Notes: generated by a model not told the origin, from the sequence alone. 64,000 nucleotides of DNA from Balanoglossus misakiensis (GCA_040954595.2 CM082590.2:7626001-7690000); one strand, 5' to 3'. Positions 22,481 through 34,493 are shown, counted from the first letter of the stretch. Translations and numbers: made by a program.

Positions 22481-25244
22481 ATGGAGGACAGACAGAAATG
22501 CCCTACTTGCCGTGAAGTGTACGGCAAAGGCAGAAAACGGAAACTGACAGACATGTGCGGCCATGCCAGATGTTACGAGTGTCTGTTCATTGGCAGTTGT
22601 CCATTGTGTCCAGGTGAGTGGTGAATTGTTATTTGAATATTCTCCAGTGATCTCCCCACTGAAACAACAGAAACTCATTATCATAACGATAGATTATATT
22701 GTTATGCACAATAGCCAATAGGGTATCAGATTTTCCTGGGGAGAACACTGAAATCTGTGTTGTTGCCATTTTTACCCACAATTCATTGTGATTGATGCAC
22801 CCATAAACAGAAAGGAATTTTTTGTGATATTTTTTCACTCCTGCACTTATTTGTGTGAATATATTTAGGATTTATAATTTAAAATTTGAATAATCTCCAG
22901 TGTTCTCCCCATAGCTTTGAAGTATTTCTTTTTTCTGAATGATAATTTATTTTATGTTTTCTTAGATGTAACCGGGGAAACCGCCACTACCACTGATGGA
23001 GATCCGATTGTGGAAGAGACTATGCAGAAGGGAAATGGAGATGTGTTAGGAACTGCAGAGGGTTTTGTTCCGGGAAGAGCAACATCTGCATTGCTGGCCT
23101 CTGGAAGTGAAACTGAAGGAGGAGGATATGGAATACGTCAAGACCCGGATGAGAAATGTTGTGCTGCTGAGGACGGTCCTTCCTGCGCTGGAAGTGGGGG
23201 CGAAAATCATACAGCCCGGCGAGATGGTTTGGGAAATCACGGAGCACATTTGGAGCAGTTTTCCGGTGGTATCGGTATGGATTCTGAACGGCGAAATGCC
23301 GGAACGACTAAGGAAATGTGTAGTGTGCTTCCAGGAAAGAAAAGTCAAGTTGATAGAGAGATGTCCAACTTGGAGGTCTTCTCCTGCGAGCCGTGTGCGG
23401 TCGATTTCTCAAGTGAATCAGCGTGGGATGAACATGTGTTGACGCACACCAAGACAGACAAGCAAGGCACCCAGGACTCAGGAGCTGGAGAGTGTGGCAC
23501 TGAATATAGCGCCAGTGACACTGTCGCTCACATTGCTGTGCATGAAGGTGATTCCACTGAATATAGCGCTGGTGACACTGTTGCTCACATTGCTGTGCAT
23601 GAGGGTGATTCCACTGAATATAGCGCCGGTGACACTGTTGCTCACAGTAACGTGCATGGAAGTGATTCCACAAAGACTGATGTATTACAGCAACAGGATC
23701 ATACAATATCAGACAGGATTCAAAACTCAACTGAAGGCACTAACACAGGGCTTCACCTTAAGGAGAGTCAAGTGGCAACTGTTCAGGAAAAGAAGAATGA
23801 GATTGTTGCAAATGACCCGAAAGACAATAAAAGGAAGAGAAAAAGAGCATCATTCTTATTGGCCGATGCGAAAAATAAATCGCATAACAATGAAGAAACA
23901 CCAGAACAGCCAACAACAACTGGCAAAAACAGGCCATTGAAAGTGAAACTTAAACTGGCCAATTTCGAATGCGATCAATGTGGCAAGACATTTATTAGGA
24001 AATGCCATTACGTGAATCACGTTAAGGCTCACAACAATGAGAAAAAGACTCACAATGAAGAGACAAAGACTCACAACAATGATACACACAACAATGAGAA
24101 AGAGACTCACAACAATGAGAAAAAGACTCGCAGCAGTAAGAAGGCGAGAAAGCCTCAGAAGAAGAAAAAGAAGTTGTCGTATGATTGCCGGAGATGCAAA
24201 ACAAAGTTTAAAGAGAAGGAGGAACGCGACAAACACAAGCCCCTGTGTGCATTCGACCGAGCTCAGGAGGTCCGGCAGACTGAAGAAATCATGGAATTTA
24301 ATTGCGATGAGTGTGGTAAGATGTTCGCATCCAAGGAAAAATTAGGCGTTCATAAGTACATACACACTCGGAAACGCGTGTATCCGTGCAGTTACTGTGG
24401 AAAACAGAACGCTACGAAGCAGCTGTTGGAGGTTCATGAGCGAGTGCATTCTGGGGAACGTCCTTACAACTGTAAGATGTGCGAGAAAGCCTTTAAGGAT
24501 TACAGTTCCTTGAGGGCGCATGTCGCAGTCCACTCCGACGAAAGACCGTTTATATGCACCGTTTGCGGGAAAACTTTCCGATTCAGAAACGTGCTGCGGA
24601 GACACAAGAAGCTGCACACCGACGCCAAGGAACACCAGTGCGATACCTGCGGGGCGCGTTTCCGCGAGACCCACGGCCTGCGCCGCCACCGGATGACGCA
24701 CGCCGAGATCCGGCCGTACCCGTGCCGGCACTGCGCCAAATCCTTCACCACGCCGCACGACCGGAAGAACCACGAGCACATGCACCAGACCGGGAAGCCC
24801 TACGAGTGCGACGTGTGCGGGAGGCCGTTTATGCACCTCAGCTCGCTCGGGAAGCACAAGCGGGCGAAGCACGACCCGACGGCGGGAGTCCTGTGCTACA
24901 TCTGCGGGAAACACTTCGTCTTCAACTGGCAGCTGAAAAAACACGAAGATAAGGAGCACCCGCCGGGCGCGGAATACGGCGAGCCCGTCGTTAAAGCACG
25001 CAAACCGTACATCCGGAACCCGAACCCCACCAAGGACTTCGTCTGCCACGTGTGCGGGAAGCGATTCTCCGCGCGGCGAACGCTACTGAGACACGGACAC
25101 GTGCACAACCCCAATCCGAAGTACTCCTGCAAGGTGTGCGGCCGGGCGTTCGCCGGGAAGTGGAACGTCAAGAAGCACATGGAAAACAAACACAGCACGG
25201 TTAAACCAGATTCGGAATTGCCCCCAGATATTCTTGTGATGTAG
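22481..25244 (+). CDS. RING-type plus C2H2 zinc-finger protein
   Basis: Two coding exons, 22481-22613 and 22966-25244 (donor CAG|GTGAGT, acceptor ttttcttag), join in phase 1 into 803 residues. Residues 6-43 form a compact RING-like finger: C-P-T-C, then C-G-H-A-R-C, then C, then C-P-L-C. After a polar linker come about 13 C2H2-type fingers: one isolated, a second, an atypical C2HC-like one, then an array of ten at the C-terminus, several with the H-x-G-E/D-E-R-P type linker. The linker has three copies of a D-S-T-E-Y-S-A-G-D-T-V-A-H unit and a H-N-N-E-K/D-T-H repeat. The predicted role is a nuclear DNA-binding protein with possible ubiquitin-ligase activity. The GC-rich finger array contrasts with the AT-rich surroundings. 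AATAAA occurs at 25873. Confidence 0.85.
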
Positions 25245-25321
25245 CCTCATGAGCCTTACATGGATTCTCCTCAGAACAATAGGAACTCTTAATTATAACA
25301 ATTGATTATTTTGTTATGCAA

Positions 25322-25505
25322 AGTTCGCTAGGAAGTGGAACGTGAAAAAGCACATGGAAAACAAACACAGCACGGTTAAACCAGATTCAGAATACCCTCC
25401 AGATATTCTTGTGATGTAGCCTCATGAGCCTTATGGGTTCTCCCCAGAACAATAGAAACTCTTGATTATAACAATTGATTATATTGTTATGCAAATAAGT
25501 TTAAA
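25322..25505 (+). pseudogene. Tandem duplicate of the zinc-finger gene's 3' end
   Basis: This stretch repeats 25147-25330 with a 175-bp offset. It covers the last half of the final finger, the stop codon and the start of the 3' UTR, with only a few substitutions. It lies beyond the real stop, so it is a non-coding copy. A ttataacaattgattat..ttgttatgc palindromic motif is in both copies and, more diverged, near 22660 and 38185. Confidence 0.8.
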
Positions 25506-26344
25506 CATTCCTGGAGAGAACACTGGGATATCGATTTCTTCCTATAGGATTGCATGGAGCACCCATGTAAGTTAGAGATGACTGTACACTTTTACATTTT
25601 TATTATTATAAAGAAATGGATTGCCATGAAAATTTCACTAACATTATACAATAGAAAACATTGGGTTTAGACTGAACTATGGTGGTGAAAGGGGTGGTGG
25701 TGGTGATGATGAAAGGGTAAAATGTTTATGAATCTATTTGTTATAAAAATCGTGCCAAATTTTCTTGTTAATTTTATGCAGTACACAGACAACTCAATTT
25801 AGCACCCAATTGTAAGAAAAGGACGACAGTCAAATCTGTCTACAGTGGCCAGCCAAGAGACATTCCTAAACAAATAAACTATTACTAGCTGAATAAATTC
25901 TTGGAATATTTGACAATACTGAATGGTGTTTACAGAAAAGTATTGAAAAGCAATTAGTTTGTTTTCTGTAACTTTAAAACTTGATCATGTAACTAGCAAA
26001 TACAATTGACCTAAAAATCAAAGGTCTGTTTTTTTAAATAAAGGAACATAAGGTACATATAAAAATTGCAGCTTGTTGCAGTGTTGTGTTACATACATAT
26101 TACATTTACATACATACATACACACAGAAACACACATACTACATCAATGAATGAATGAATGAAAGAATAAATGAGTAAAGTTTTAAAATGCCCACAAAAT
26201 GATAAAAAGAACATTTTCAATGCTGAGTATCAACACATGAAATCTAACAGTCCTGGTTAAAATACCTGAAGGATAATATTTTTGCAATATCCTTTACAAA
26301 ATGTGGTGATGTATAAAGTATACTGTTGAATTGTTCAATGTCCG
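25506..26344. other. Intergenic region between convergent genes
   Basis: AT-rich, with short ATAC and AATG repeats near 26100-26165. No gene seen. Confidence 0.5.
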
Positions 26345-26350
26345 TATTTA

Positions 26351-27288
26351 TTAGCCTTGATACTTTCGCAAGGCCTTGTTTATATCAACAACACAACCTT
26401 TCCATTTTAATTCCCTTTCATGGGGCGGGACGTAGACTGGGAAATACTTGAAGACAGCTTCTTTGATTGCTTCTACACGTCTTGGACTCAGAGGTTCTTT
26501 CTTAAGGCCCCTTCCTGTTCTCCCGGTAACAGTGCGATTGAATCTCTCTTCCGGTTTGAAGACTTTGTAGACTAGCTTCTTCGCGAAGTTCCCGATGGAT
26601 TTTGACTGGAGCAACGCTTCCTGTGCTGTAACTATTGGGATGGTGTACTTCCCTGGTTGTGATGTTGTTGCTGAGGTATGTGTGTAGTTGTCAGAGGTGT
26701 GCGTGTAGTTGTCAGGAGTGTGCGTGTAGTTGTCAGCTGTATGCGTGTAGTTGTCAGCTGTATGCGTGTAGTTGTCAGAGGTATGCGTGTAGTTGTCAGA
26801 GGTATGCGTGTAGTCGAATGTCTGCGAAGTTGCGCTGCTACATGGGAAAGGTATCGGTGCAGGCGAAGATGAAGACGGCGTTACAAGTGGCAGTCGTATA
26901 CCGGTAGACGTTTCGAGGGGCGCGGGCAAAGACGTTGGATTTCCCGGACGAGACACCACTGGTGGTACTGCAGCTGGTTGTGGAGGTAGCAGCATGGCCA
27001 ATCGCGAGACTGCAGACGCTCCTCCTGGACGATGCGACACACATTTCGCAGACGGCACCTGCTGCGTTTCCGGGCGTGGCTTGTTGTTCGAAGTCGGCGA
27101 CAAGCGACGATTCAACGACTTCAAGAAACCTTTCTCGCTCTTCCTCGATGGCTTGCGCAGATACTTCAGAACCGCGTCCACTTTACGTTCCACACGCGCT
27201 TGAGCAGATTCTATTTTATCTCTCCATCTTTCATCGGTTTCCTGTTCACCATATTCCTCTTCAGAACTTTCTGTAGGCTCCCGATTCC
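26351..27288 (-). CDS. BEN terminal exon d (heptad-repeat linker)
   Basis: The acceptor is ttctgtacacag|GGAATCGG, phase 1 in, giving 311 codons plus stop. It begins with an acidic, charged stretch, then a basic region (K-P-S-R-K), then a proline-rich linker containing about seven tandem copies of Y-T-H-T-S/A-D-N. A BEN domain closes it, with I-G-N-F-A-K-K-L-V near its start and a V-V-D-I-N-K-A-L end. BEN domains bind DNA and mediate protein contacts in chromatin. The stop codon overlaps AATAAA (26352-26347), so this looks like a true transcript end. It is much diverged from BEN exons a-c. Confidence 0.75.
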
Positions 27289-30200
27289 CTGTGTACAGAA
27301 AAAAATCAGAACAGTACAGCAATAGACTTGTCAATATATATACATGTACATGTATGTGATTTCATAGTTAACAGGTACCTACAGCATGAATGTACAGAAC
27401 CAGTTCAACACAACACACCCGCACACACATGCACACACACACACACACACATTATTACAGTATAACCTGTCTAAACCCAACCCAGTCCAATCTGGAAACC
27501 TGTCTATACTGAACACATTTTCCTGTCCCTTTGACGAACACATAGAACCACATGTTAAAAGAACCTCTATAAACCAGACACCTCTGCAAACTGAACAGTT
27601 TCTTCAGTCCCCATGGTGTTCGGTTTAGACAGGTTTTACTGTATCAGTACAGTTATTTAGGTTCTAGTATACAACTCAAAGACAGCTTCTATTACAAATT
27701 GATTCCATAAAAACTATAACTGGTTTATTACTATTGGCAGTTAATGAACAAGCTGTCCATTGTGAAACCAGTATTTGCAAGAAGCTATCGTCAAACTGAT
27801 TTCAAAGCAATGATCAGTTTGATAATGGTATAACACAAACAGTATTTTGTTTAGTTATTACATGATACAGTCTTAGGAAATTAGCCAAACAGCATAAAGA
27901 TATAGCTCATAATATGGTTTCAAATTGTATGAAAAAATCTCTTATCTTGAATGTTTAAAAAATACTATCAAAAATCTCCATGAATGCATGCACTGCTTAT
28001 TTCTTCTTCTTTATTGGAGAGTCATGCACACTCTATCGCAGGAAAAGGGCCATTCTTTTTCTCCCACGCAAGAATCTCATTTCTCAAGGCACTATTAACG
28101 CAATCACGGGCTTCTCTCCACGCCTTTTCGATCTCCGACGCCGGCGCCGGATACTCTCGGAACACGATCTGCCGGATGGTTTCAACCGTCGTCTGACACA
28201 AGGCGGCCTTCTTCCGGAAGGTGCTGCTCCCGAACAAATTCCGACCGAGTCTCTCCTTCTTGGTGAAGGCGAAGAATACCAATTCTTTCGCGAAATGTCC
28301 GCGGTGTCGCGATCTGGCCTTGATGATCTTGATCTGTTCGGGGTCGTTTAGTCCGCGAATGTTGCCCACAGCTGCTGTTGGGTTGGAGGGCGTTTCCATT
28401 CCCTGGCTCGAAGCAAACACAGGTGTTCCCACTCCCTGGCTTAGAGCGATCGCGTGCGGTGGCACCCCCTGGCTCGAAGCGATCACGTGCGGTGGCACCC
28501 CCGGGCTGGAAGCAATCGCGGATGGAATCCAAATCTTCTTTTCCGATTTTTCCATTTTCTTCACCGTTTTCGTCAAATCCGCCACCAACACGCCCAGCTT
28601 CACGACCATACTTTTGACACTGTCGCACCCCCTGCATTGAGATTCCTCACTCTCTGCTTCGTTCTCTCCGAGTAACATTCCCTGTAACTGCTCCAACACG
28701 GGGGTGCCCACCTGCAACGACGTCCAACATCTATCTTGTGCTTTCTCAGTTACTGAAGTGGGCGTTTCTGTTGTTTTGTCAGTTGCGGTGTGGACCCCTG
28801 CAGAAAGACAAAGAAATCCTAGTAGATATGTTCCCAGACTGCCGGCTGTACATACATATTCATCATCCTATTAATATTCATTACAATTTACTTAAAGGTA
28901 AATGGTCACCTATGCAACCTTAGCTACAGTAACCATGGTAAATTGACGTCTAATTAATATTCATTGACGTTTACATATTCATTGCCAAATGCAATTCTTC
29001 GGTCGACCAATTGACCTCTCTACATGAATGCATGCACTGTCTATTTCTTCTTCGTTTTTGGAGAGTCACCCTCTATCGCGGGAAATGGGCCATTCTTTTT
29101 CTCCCACTTAAGAATCTCCTGTCTCAGTGCACAGTTGACGCAATCGCGGGCTTCTCGCCACGCCTTTTCGATCTCCGACGCAGGGGCTGGGTACTCTCGG
29201 AACACGATCTGCCGGATGGTTTCAACCGTCGTCTGACACAAGGCGGCCTTCTTCCGGAACGTGCTGCTCCCGAACAAATTCCGTCCGAGTCTCTCCTTCT
29301 TGGTGAAGGCGAAAAATACCAGTTCTTTCGCGAAATGGCCGCGGTGTCGCGATCTGGCCTTGATGATCTTGATCTGTTCGGGGTCGTTCAGTCCGCGTAT
29401 GTTGCCCACGCCTGCTGTTTGGTTGGAGGGCGTTTCCATTCCCTGGCTCAGAGCAATCATGGGCGTTTCCACCCCCTGGCTCGAAGCAAACGCAGGTGTT
29501 CCCACTCCATGGCTTAAAGCGATTGCGTGCGGTGGCACCCCCGGGCTCGAAGCAATCGCGGAGGGAATCCAAATCTTCTTTTCCGATTTTTCCATTTTCT
29601 TCACAGTTTTCGTCAAATCCGCCACCAACACACCCAGCTTCACGACCATACTTTTGACACTGTCGCACCCCCTGCATTGAGATTCCTCACTCTCTGCTTC
29701 GTTCTCTCCGAGTAACATTCCCTGTAACTGCTCCAGCACGGGGGTGCCCACCTGCGATGACTTCGCACATCTATCTTGTGCTTTCTCAGTTACCGAAGTG
29801 GGCATTTCTGTTGTTTTGTCAGTTGCGGTGTGGACCCCTGCAGAAAGACAAAGAAATCCTAGTAGGTATGTTCCCAGACTGCCGGCTGTACATACATATT
29901 CATCATCCTATTAATATTCATTACAATTTACTTAAAGGCATACGGTCACCTATGCAAACATAGCAACAGTTACCATGGTAAATTGAGGTCTAATTAATAT
30001 TCATTGACGTTTACATATTCATTGCCAAATGCAATACTTCGGTCGACCAATTGACCTCTCTACATGAATGCATGCACTGTCTATTTCTTCTTCTTTTTTG
30101 GAGAGTCACACTCTATGGCGGGAAACGGGCCATTCTTTTTCTCCCACTTAAGAATCTCCTGTCTCAGTGCACAGTTGACGCAATCGCGAGCTTCTCGCCA

Positions 30201-33200
30201 CGCCTTTTCGATCTCCGACGCGGGGGCCGGGTACTCTCGGAACACGATCTGCCGGATGGTTTCAACAGTCGTCTGACACAAGGCGGCCTTCTTCCGGAAC
30301 GTGCTGCTCCCGAATAAATTCCGTCCGAGTCGCTCCTTCTTGGTGAAGGCGAAAAAGACCAATTCCTTCGCGAAATGGCCGCGGTGTCGCGATCTGGCCT
30401 TGATGATCTCGATCTGTTCGGGGTCGTTTAGTCCGCGTATGTTGCCCACGCTTGCTGTTTGGTTTGAGGGCGTTTCCAATCCCTGGCTCGAAGCATTCGT
30501 GGGTGTTCCCATTCCCTGGCTTAAAGCGATCGCGTGCGGTGGCACCCCCTGGCTCGAAGCAAACGCAGGTGTTGGCACCCCCTGGCTCGAAGCAAACGCA
30601 GGTGTTCCCACTCCCTGGCTTAAAGCGATCGCGTGCGGTGGCACCCCCTGGCTCGAAGCAAACGCAGGTGTTGGCACCCCCGGGTTCGAAGCAATCACAG
30701 ATGGAATCCAATTCCTTTTTCCCGATTTTTCCATTTTCTTCACCGTTTTCGTCAAATCCGCCACCAACACACCCAGCTTCACGACCATACTTTTGACGCT
30801 GTCGCACCCCCTGCATTGAGATTCCTCACTCTCTGCTTCATTCTCTGCGAGTAACATTCCCTGTAACTGCTCCAGCACGGGGGTGCCCACCTGCGATGAC
30901 GTCCCACATCTATCTTGTGCTTTCTCAGTTACTGAAGTGGGCGTTTCTGATGTTTTGTCAGTTGCGGTGTGGACCCCTGCAGAGAGACAAAGAAATCCTA
31001 GAAGGGGTCAAGAAAATGGCCTCTTTCCTGACAACCCTGTTTGACATGTCATGAGTCAGTGTTAGCATGAGATATAGGGTGAATAACGCCCATACCTGTG
31101 AAATATGTACTGTGCTGGTCGACTCCTGCTTGTCTGTTGCCATGGTCACCACTTGTGTTCATCACTTCAATGCGAGAATGTCGTCCGTCAGCAGAAGTGG
31201 ATGCCATCAACTTTTCAGCAGCAATCTGCAAGAAAATGTTAATAGATCAAGATTGGTGTTGAATATGCTATGTACATTCGGTTGCGCTCACAGTCAACAC
31301 TTTGACTGCACAAATTCAAGCATAGATACAGTAGTCATTCAGACACACATTTCTATTTATATACTTAATGGTATATTCATACAAACTACATACAAACATA
31401 TGGTGCATAACCACCCATACATAGATAGTCGCCATTTTCCTTGATCAACAAACACTTTTTCCAACACATGTGTGTTCTTTTATTTTGATACAAATTAAAT
31501 AAAACATCAAACATTTTTACAAAACATGAAAAAACCCCTCAAAAGCTGAAACTTGGAACTCGTTAACTAAGGTTTTTGGATGATTGGTCCTGATACAGTT
31601 TTTGGTGAATGTCAGAATGGAATTTGGGGCTCTGTAAAAACTGAGGAAAATGGTTGTTATATGCTGGCTAATCTTTTTAGCTGGTGTCCCCTTCGCCCGT
31701 TTCAAGGTGTTTGGTACAGTGCCTCGTTTTCGGCACCGATAGCGGATGTCGTCGTTTGAACGCGCGAAGCCATCCGCCAGAAGCCTTGAAATCGGATCGC
31801 CCTAGCAACCGTCTCGCCTGGAGCTGAAGTCCACGGCCGGTGCAGGGTTCCCCGTTCTCCCGGCGATCCTCCAGCCACTGAACCATGGAACGTTCCAGCG
31901 CCGGATCGGTAACCCTCCGCCCGGCACCGGGCAATCGCCGCGCCTCCATCCCACCAGCGCGCAGTTGACCTTTGACCTTGATCCACTGGCGGACTTGCGT
32001 CTCGCTGATCCCGAAGTGGCGTGCGGTTTTCCTGTTGTTGTTCCACTCTAACGCCTTGTCGACAACTTCTAACTTGAAAGCTATGTTGTAAGACGCACGG
32101 CGAGATGACTGAGATGGTTCATTTTGAAGTCAAGACAGAGAAGAGACAGTTTAGGAGAGCCCCTTGACTGGCCACTATAGAACAGGTTTGACTGTTTTTA
32201 ACTGTCACAGTACATCACAAGTAATCTGTTTTGACATACCTCCGCTTTGCTTGGTGTCTTGTCTCCTTTCTTTTTGGTCAGCTTTTTCAATGTGGTAGGG
32301 GTGACTGTCTTTTCCAGCTGAAACAAACATATCAAATGTATGTTAGTGTTTAGTGTAGCCATGTGATGGATATTCTGGCCAATAAAATAAAGCTAAGATG
32401 TATACAATCAATATGAACCATTATACTCAGCAAATTCTTTACTATCAATCTTGTGATCTGGCCATGTGTCCCACGACATTGTCATTTCCAAGTGACGGGC
32501 AACAATATTTCGGCATCCAGTCAAAGTTTTTCCGAGTATGTGTTTACTTTAGAACCGCCAGACACATAACATGTATTGGGCAAAGTTCCTCATCAGCCTC
32601 ATGGAGTTTCAGCTGCACAGTGTCCAACCATACCACGGAAAACAATGTAGAGTGAACCATGGTGGTGAAAGGGTTAAAATTCATTAAAATTTACCTGTGT
32701 AGTTTTGGCTTCCTCACTTGTATCACTGAGACCCTCTTCCTGGTCGAGTTGATTTTGTAGAGCTTCTAATGAAGCCTTGTTATCTGGGGGGGAAAAAACA
32801 ACAAAAAACTCTGTAAATAGTGCCAGTGACACTAGATATTATTCAAAAGTGGAGTATGGACAGTGTGCATCCTTAAAGGGACAAAGTCTCTCTCTCGCTG
32901 CCCCTTTTCCATTAATTATGTTTGATACAAGACACCGTTAATGTTATTCTACATGTGGATATATAGTGAATCAACATTCAACCACACACAACTTCCATCC
33001 CACTTGTAGACACGAGAGTGAAAAACTCGCCAAACTGAATCATCAGTCTCTACCATTTATTCATTTTGGGCGAGTTTTAACTCTCCATACAAGCGGGATG
33101 GATGTTGTGTGTGGTTGAACGTTCATTCACTACATATACACAATGTACATTAACACAAACTCTGTCGTGTATCAAACATAATTAATGACAAAAAAACAGT

Positions 33201-33439
33201 GAGAGAGAGACTTTGTCCCTTTAACCCTTTCATGGAAGATGAAAAAAAACTTTAGAATAATTGCCTACCTGAGGTGTTTATAACTGTGACGTATAACAAC
33301 TTGGACTTCTTCCATCCTGATTCCTTCCACTGAACAGACGCCCTTGCGCCTTTGGTGAGACGACTTTCTTCGAATACGTCCGAGGCAAGGACTGCAGTTT
33401 TCTTGTCAACTTCAAAGCGAATCAATGCATAGCCAGGAA
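26351..33439 (-). CDS. Locus B downstream exon set: shared exons plus BEN/HTH alternative ends
   Basis: Shared exons inferred from splice sites are 33439-33269 (phase 1 to 1), 32783-32695 (1 to 0), 32317-32240 (0 to 0) and 31225-31096 (0 to 1). The first encodes a compact, probably beta-rich domain with G-Y-A-L-I-R-F-E-V and A-S-V-Q-W motifs, plausibly Tudor/SH3-like, though I do not recognise it for certain. The next two are charged, lysine-rich linkers. Five terminal exons follow in matching phase: an HTH exon after 32240, and four BEN exons after 31096. No separate first exon was found upstream. Exon 36630-36460 of the Crypton gene ends in phase 1 and would join here in frame, so these are probably alternative 3' ends of one gene. 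An independent gene with a missed first exon is the alternative. Confidence 0.65.
28022..28797 (-). CDS. BEN terminal exon c
   Basis: The acceptor is tttctgcag|GGGTCCAC, phase 1 in, giving 257 codons plus stop. A short coiled-coil-like stretch (V-A-D-L-T-K-T-V-K-K-M) precedes a linker of about four S-Q-G-V-P-P-H-A/V-I type repeats, and a BEN domain follows. Compared with copies a and b a small indel brings in an early TGA, so the basic D-S-P-K-x-K-K-K tail is lost. AATAAA follows 7 nt after the stop (28015-28010). Confidence 0.75.
28798..29040. repeat. Intron part of the BEN duplication unit, with MITE fragment
   Basis: This segment lies between BEN exons c and b and is repeated between b and a (29838-30080). 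The repeat unit is about 1.02-1.04 kb. Each copy holds the left end of the AGGTATACGGTCACC-type TTAA MITE, so the MITE was present before the duplication. Confidence 0.7.
29041..29837 (-). CDS. BEN terminal exon b
   Basis: The acceptor is tttctgcag|GGGTCCAC, phase 1 in, giving 264 codons plus stop. The layout matches copy a: leader, coiled-coil-like stretch, a repeat linker of four S-Q-G-V/M units, a BEN domain (about the last 110 residues) and a basic tail D-S-P-K-T-K-K-K. It is nearly identical to copy a outside the repeat linker. Confidence 0.75.
30081..30976 (-). CDS. BEN terminal exon a (longest repeat linker)
   Basis: The acceptor is ctctctgcag|GGGTCCAC, phase 1 in, giving 297 codons plus stop. 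It has the same domains as copies b and c, but the linker has about eight tandem 39-bp-type units (A-F-A-S-S-Q-G-V-P/G-T-P and H-A-I-A-L-S-Q-G). It ends in a basic D-S-P-K-K-K-K-K tail, a possible nuclear localisation signal. Confidence 0.75.
31677..32108 (-). CDS. Double helix-turn-helix terminal exon (pogo/Jerky-type DNA-binding region)
   Basis: Phase 0 in, 143 codons plus stop, and in frame with exon 32317-32240. The first half (Y-N-I-A-F-K-L-E-V-V, then I-S-E-T-Q-V-R-Q-W) is a psq/CENP-B N-terminal HTH. The second (M-V-Q-W-L-E-D-R-R through S-G-G-W-L-R-A-F-K-R-R) is a Tc5/CENP-B-type HTH. The DDE nuclease domain is absent: a stop follows directly. AATAAA lies 193 nt downstream (31484-31479), which supports a genuine terminal exon. 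The exon is GC-rich compared with its surroundings. Confidence 0.65.
   Translation of the reverse strand, partial: SSRRASYNIAFKLEVVDKALEWNNNRKTARHFGISETQVRQWIKVKGQLRAGGMEARRLPGAGRRVTDPALERSMVQWLEDRRENGEPCTGRGLQLQARRLLGRSDFKASGGWLRAFKRRHPLSVPKTRHCTKHLETGEGDTS
32873..33224. mobile_element. TTAA foldback MITE, copy 3 (intact)
   Basis: TTAA AGGGACAAAGTCTCTC and GAGAGACTTTGTCCCT TTAA bound a palindromic element like copy 1. It lies in the intron between exons 33439-33269 and 32783-32695. Confidence 0.85.
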
Positions 33440-34493
33440 CTGAAAGTAAAGATGGAGAATTGCTTTGTGTAGCAGGCTATAGATGTATTTTTTTCTTACA
33501 CAAGAATGCATGCTGCTAGTCTATTATCCAGCTGTGATTTGCCTGCTTTGCTTCCAGAACTAACACCTAGCCTTAACCATGCTACTGGCCCAATAAATTA
33601 AAGCCTGACACCCCTTGCTGGGAATCGCCTCCTTTGAAGTTATTCAACGCTTCTGCTGTCGTGCTACGCTCTTGTAAATCGCAGTAGTCATTAGAATGAC
33701 AAGGGAGTGGTTTAAGAGAATCGGTTTGGCTGATTTGCCTGCAAACACCCAACATGTTTGTCTCGATCATACTCATGCATCTACAAATGCAATCTGAATA
33801 CTTTAGCAGTTTTCAAGTGAGAAGACAAAAAAACAGGGTAGACAGGACAAGAAGTGAATACACTGTATATAATGGTAACTTAGATTTATGTTATAATAAA
33901 CATTTTAAAAGTATTACTATTTTTCATTTTTGAAACAGTTGATAACACTAACAGGGAAATACGGAACTGACAAACATAACAATACTGGCTTTGCTATGAA
34001 ATATAAGTGAACACTTGAACTGGCAACAACGAAATTCAGTTAACTCAACATCTTAATTCTTAGGTGACTCAAGAAAAATGTCCACACTACATGCAAACCT
34101 GTATCGGGCTGCCTCAGGGAATGTTTAAGAAATCCTCAAATTGACTCAAAGCTTTTAAAAGTTATGTTTGTTAACCTTTACACTACCAAGTCAGTTAAAA
34201 CTGGTGTGATTCCCAGGGTGCCCAGAATCCTGGCTCCCAGGCCCGTAATAGGCTGCCAAGTGTGTGTTATTCGGTAGGGCCTATTCAAGACCCTCAGACC
34301 AATAGAGTACAGGGGGCTCAGACTGCCAATTGTGTCTAAGTACGTATGAGAGCCATGTCAAGACAGTCAAAATACGTTTTAGAAGAAAAAGTGGCAAATA
34401 CGTATTTTAAGGGACTTGACACTCTAAACAGGTAAGACACCCAGTAGCATTAGGGTTAAAGTAAAGGGCACACTGGTGATACTGTTCATGTTT
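33440..34493. other. Region between Crypton exon and downstream exon set
   Basis: Searched for a first exon of a separate BEN gene; none was convincing. A 64-residue frame at 33582-33776 has no domain. No clear poly(A) signal was seen just after the Crypton stop. Confidence 0.4.

Noticed and set aside
23020-25198. Several antisense frames over the zinc-finger gene
   Set aside because: Antisense shadows of the finger array.
28182-30854. Plus- and minus-strand frames over the BEN exons (up to 184 residues)
   Set aside because: Other-frame readings of the same triplicated exon; they lack the BEN domain and splice context.
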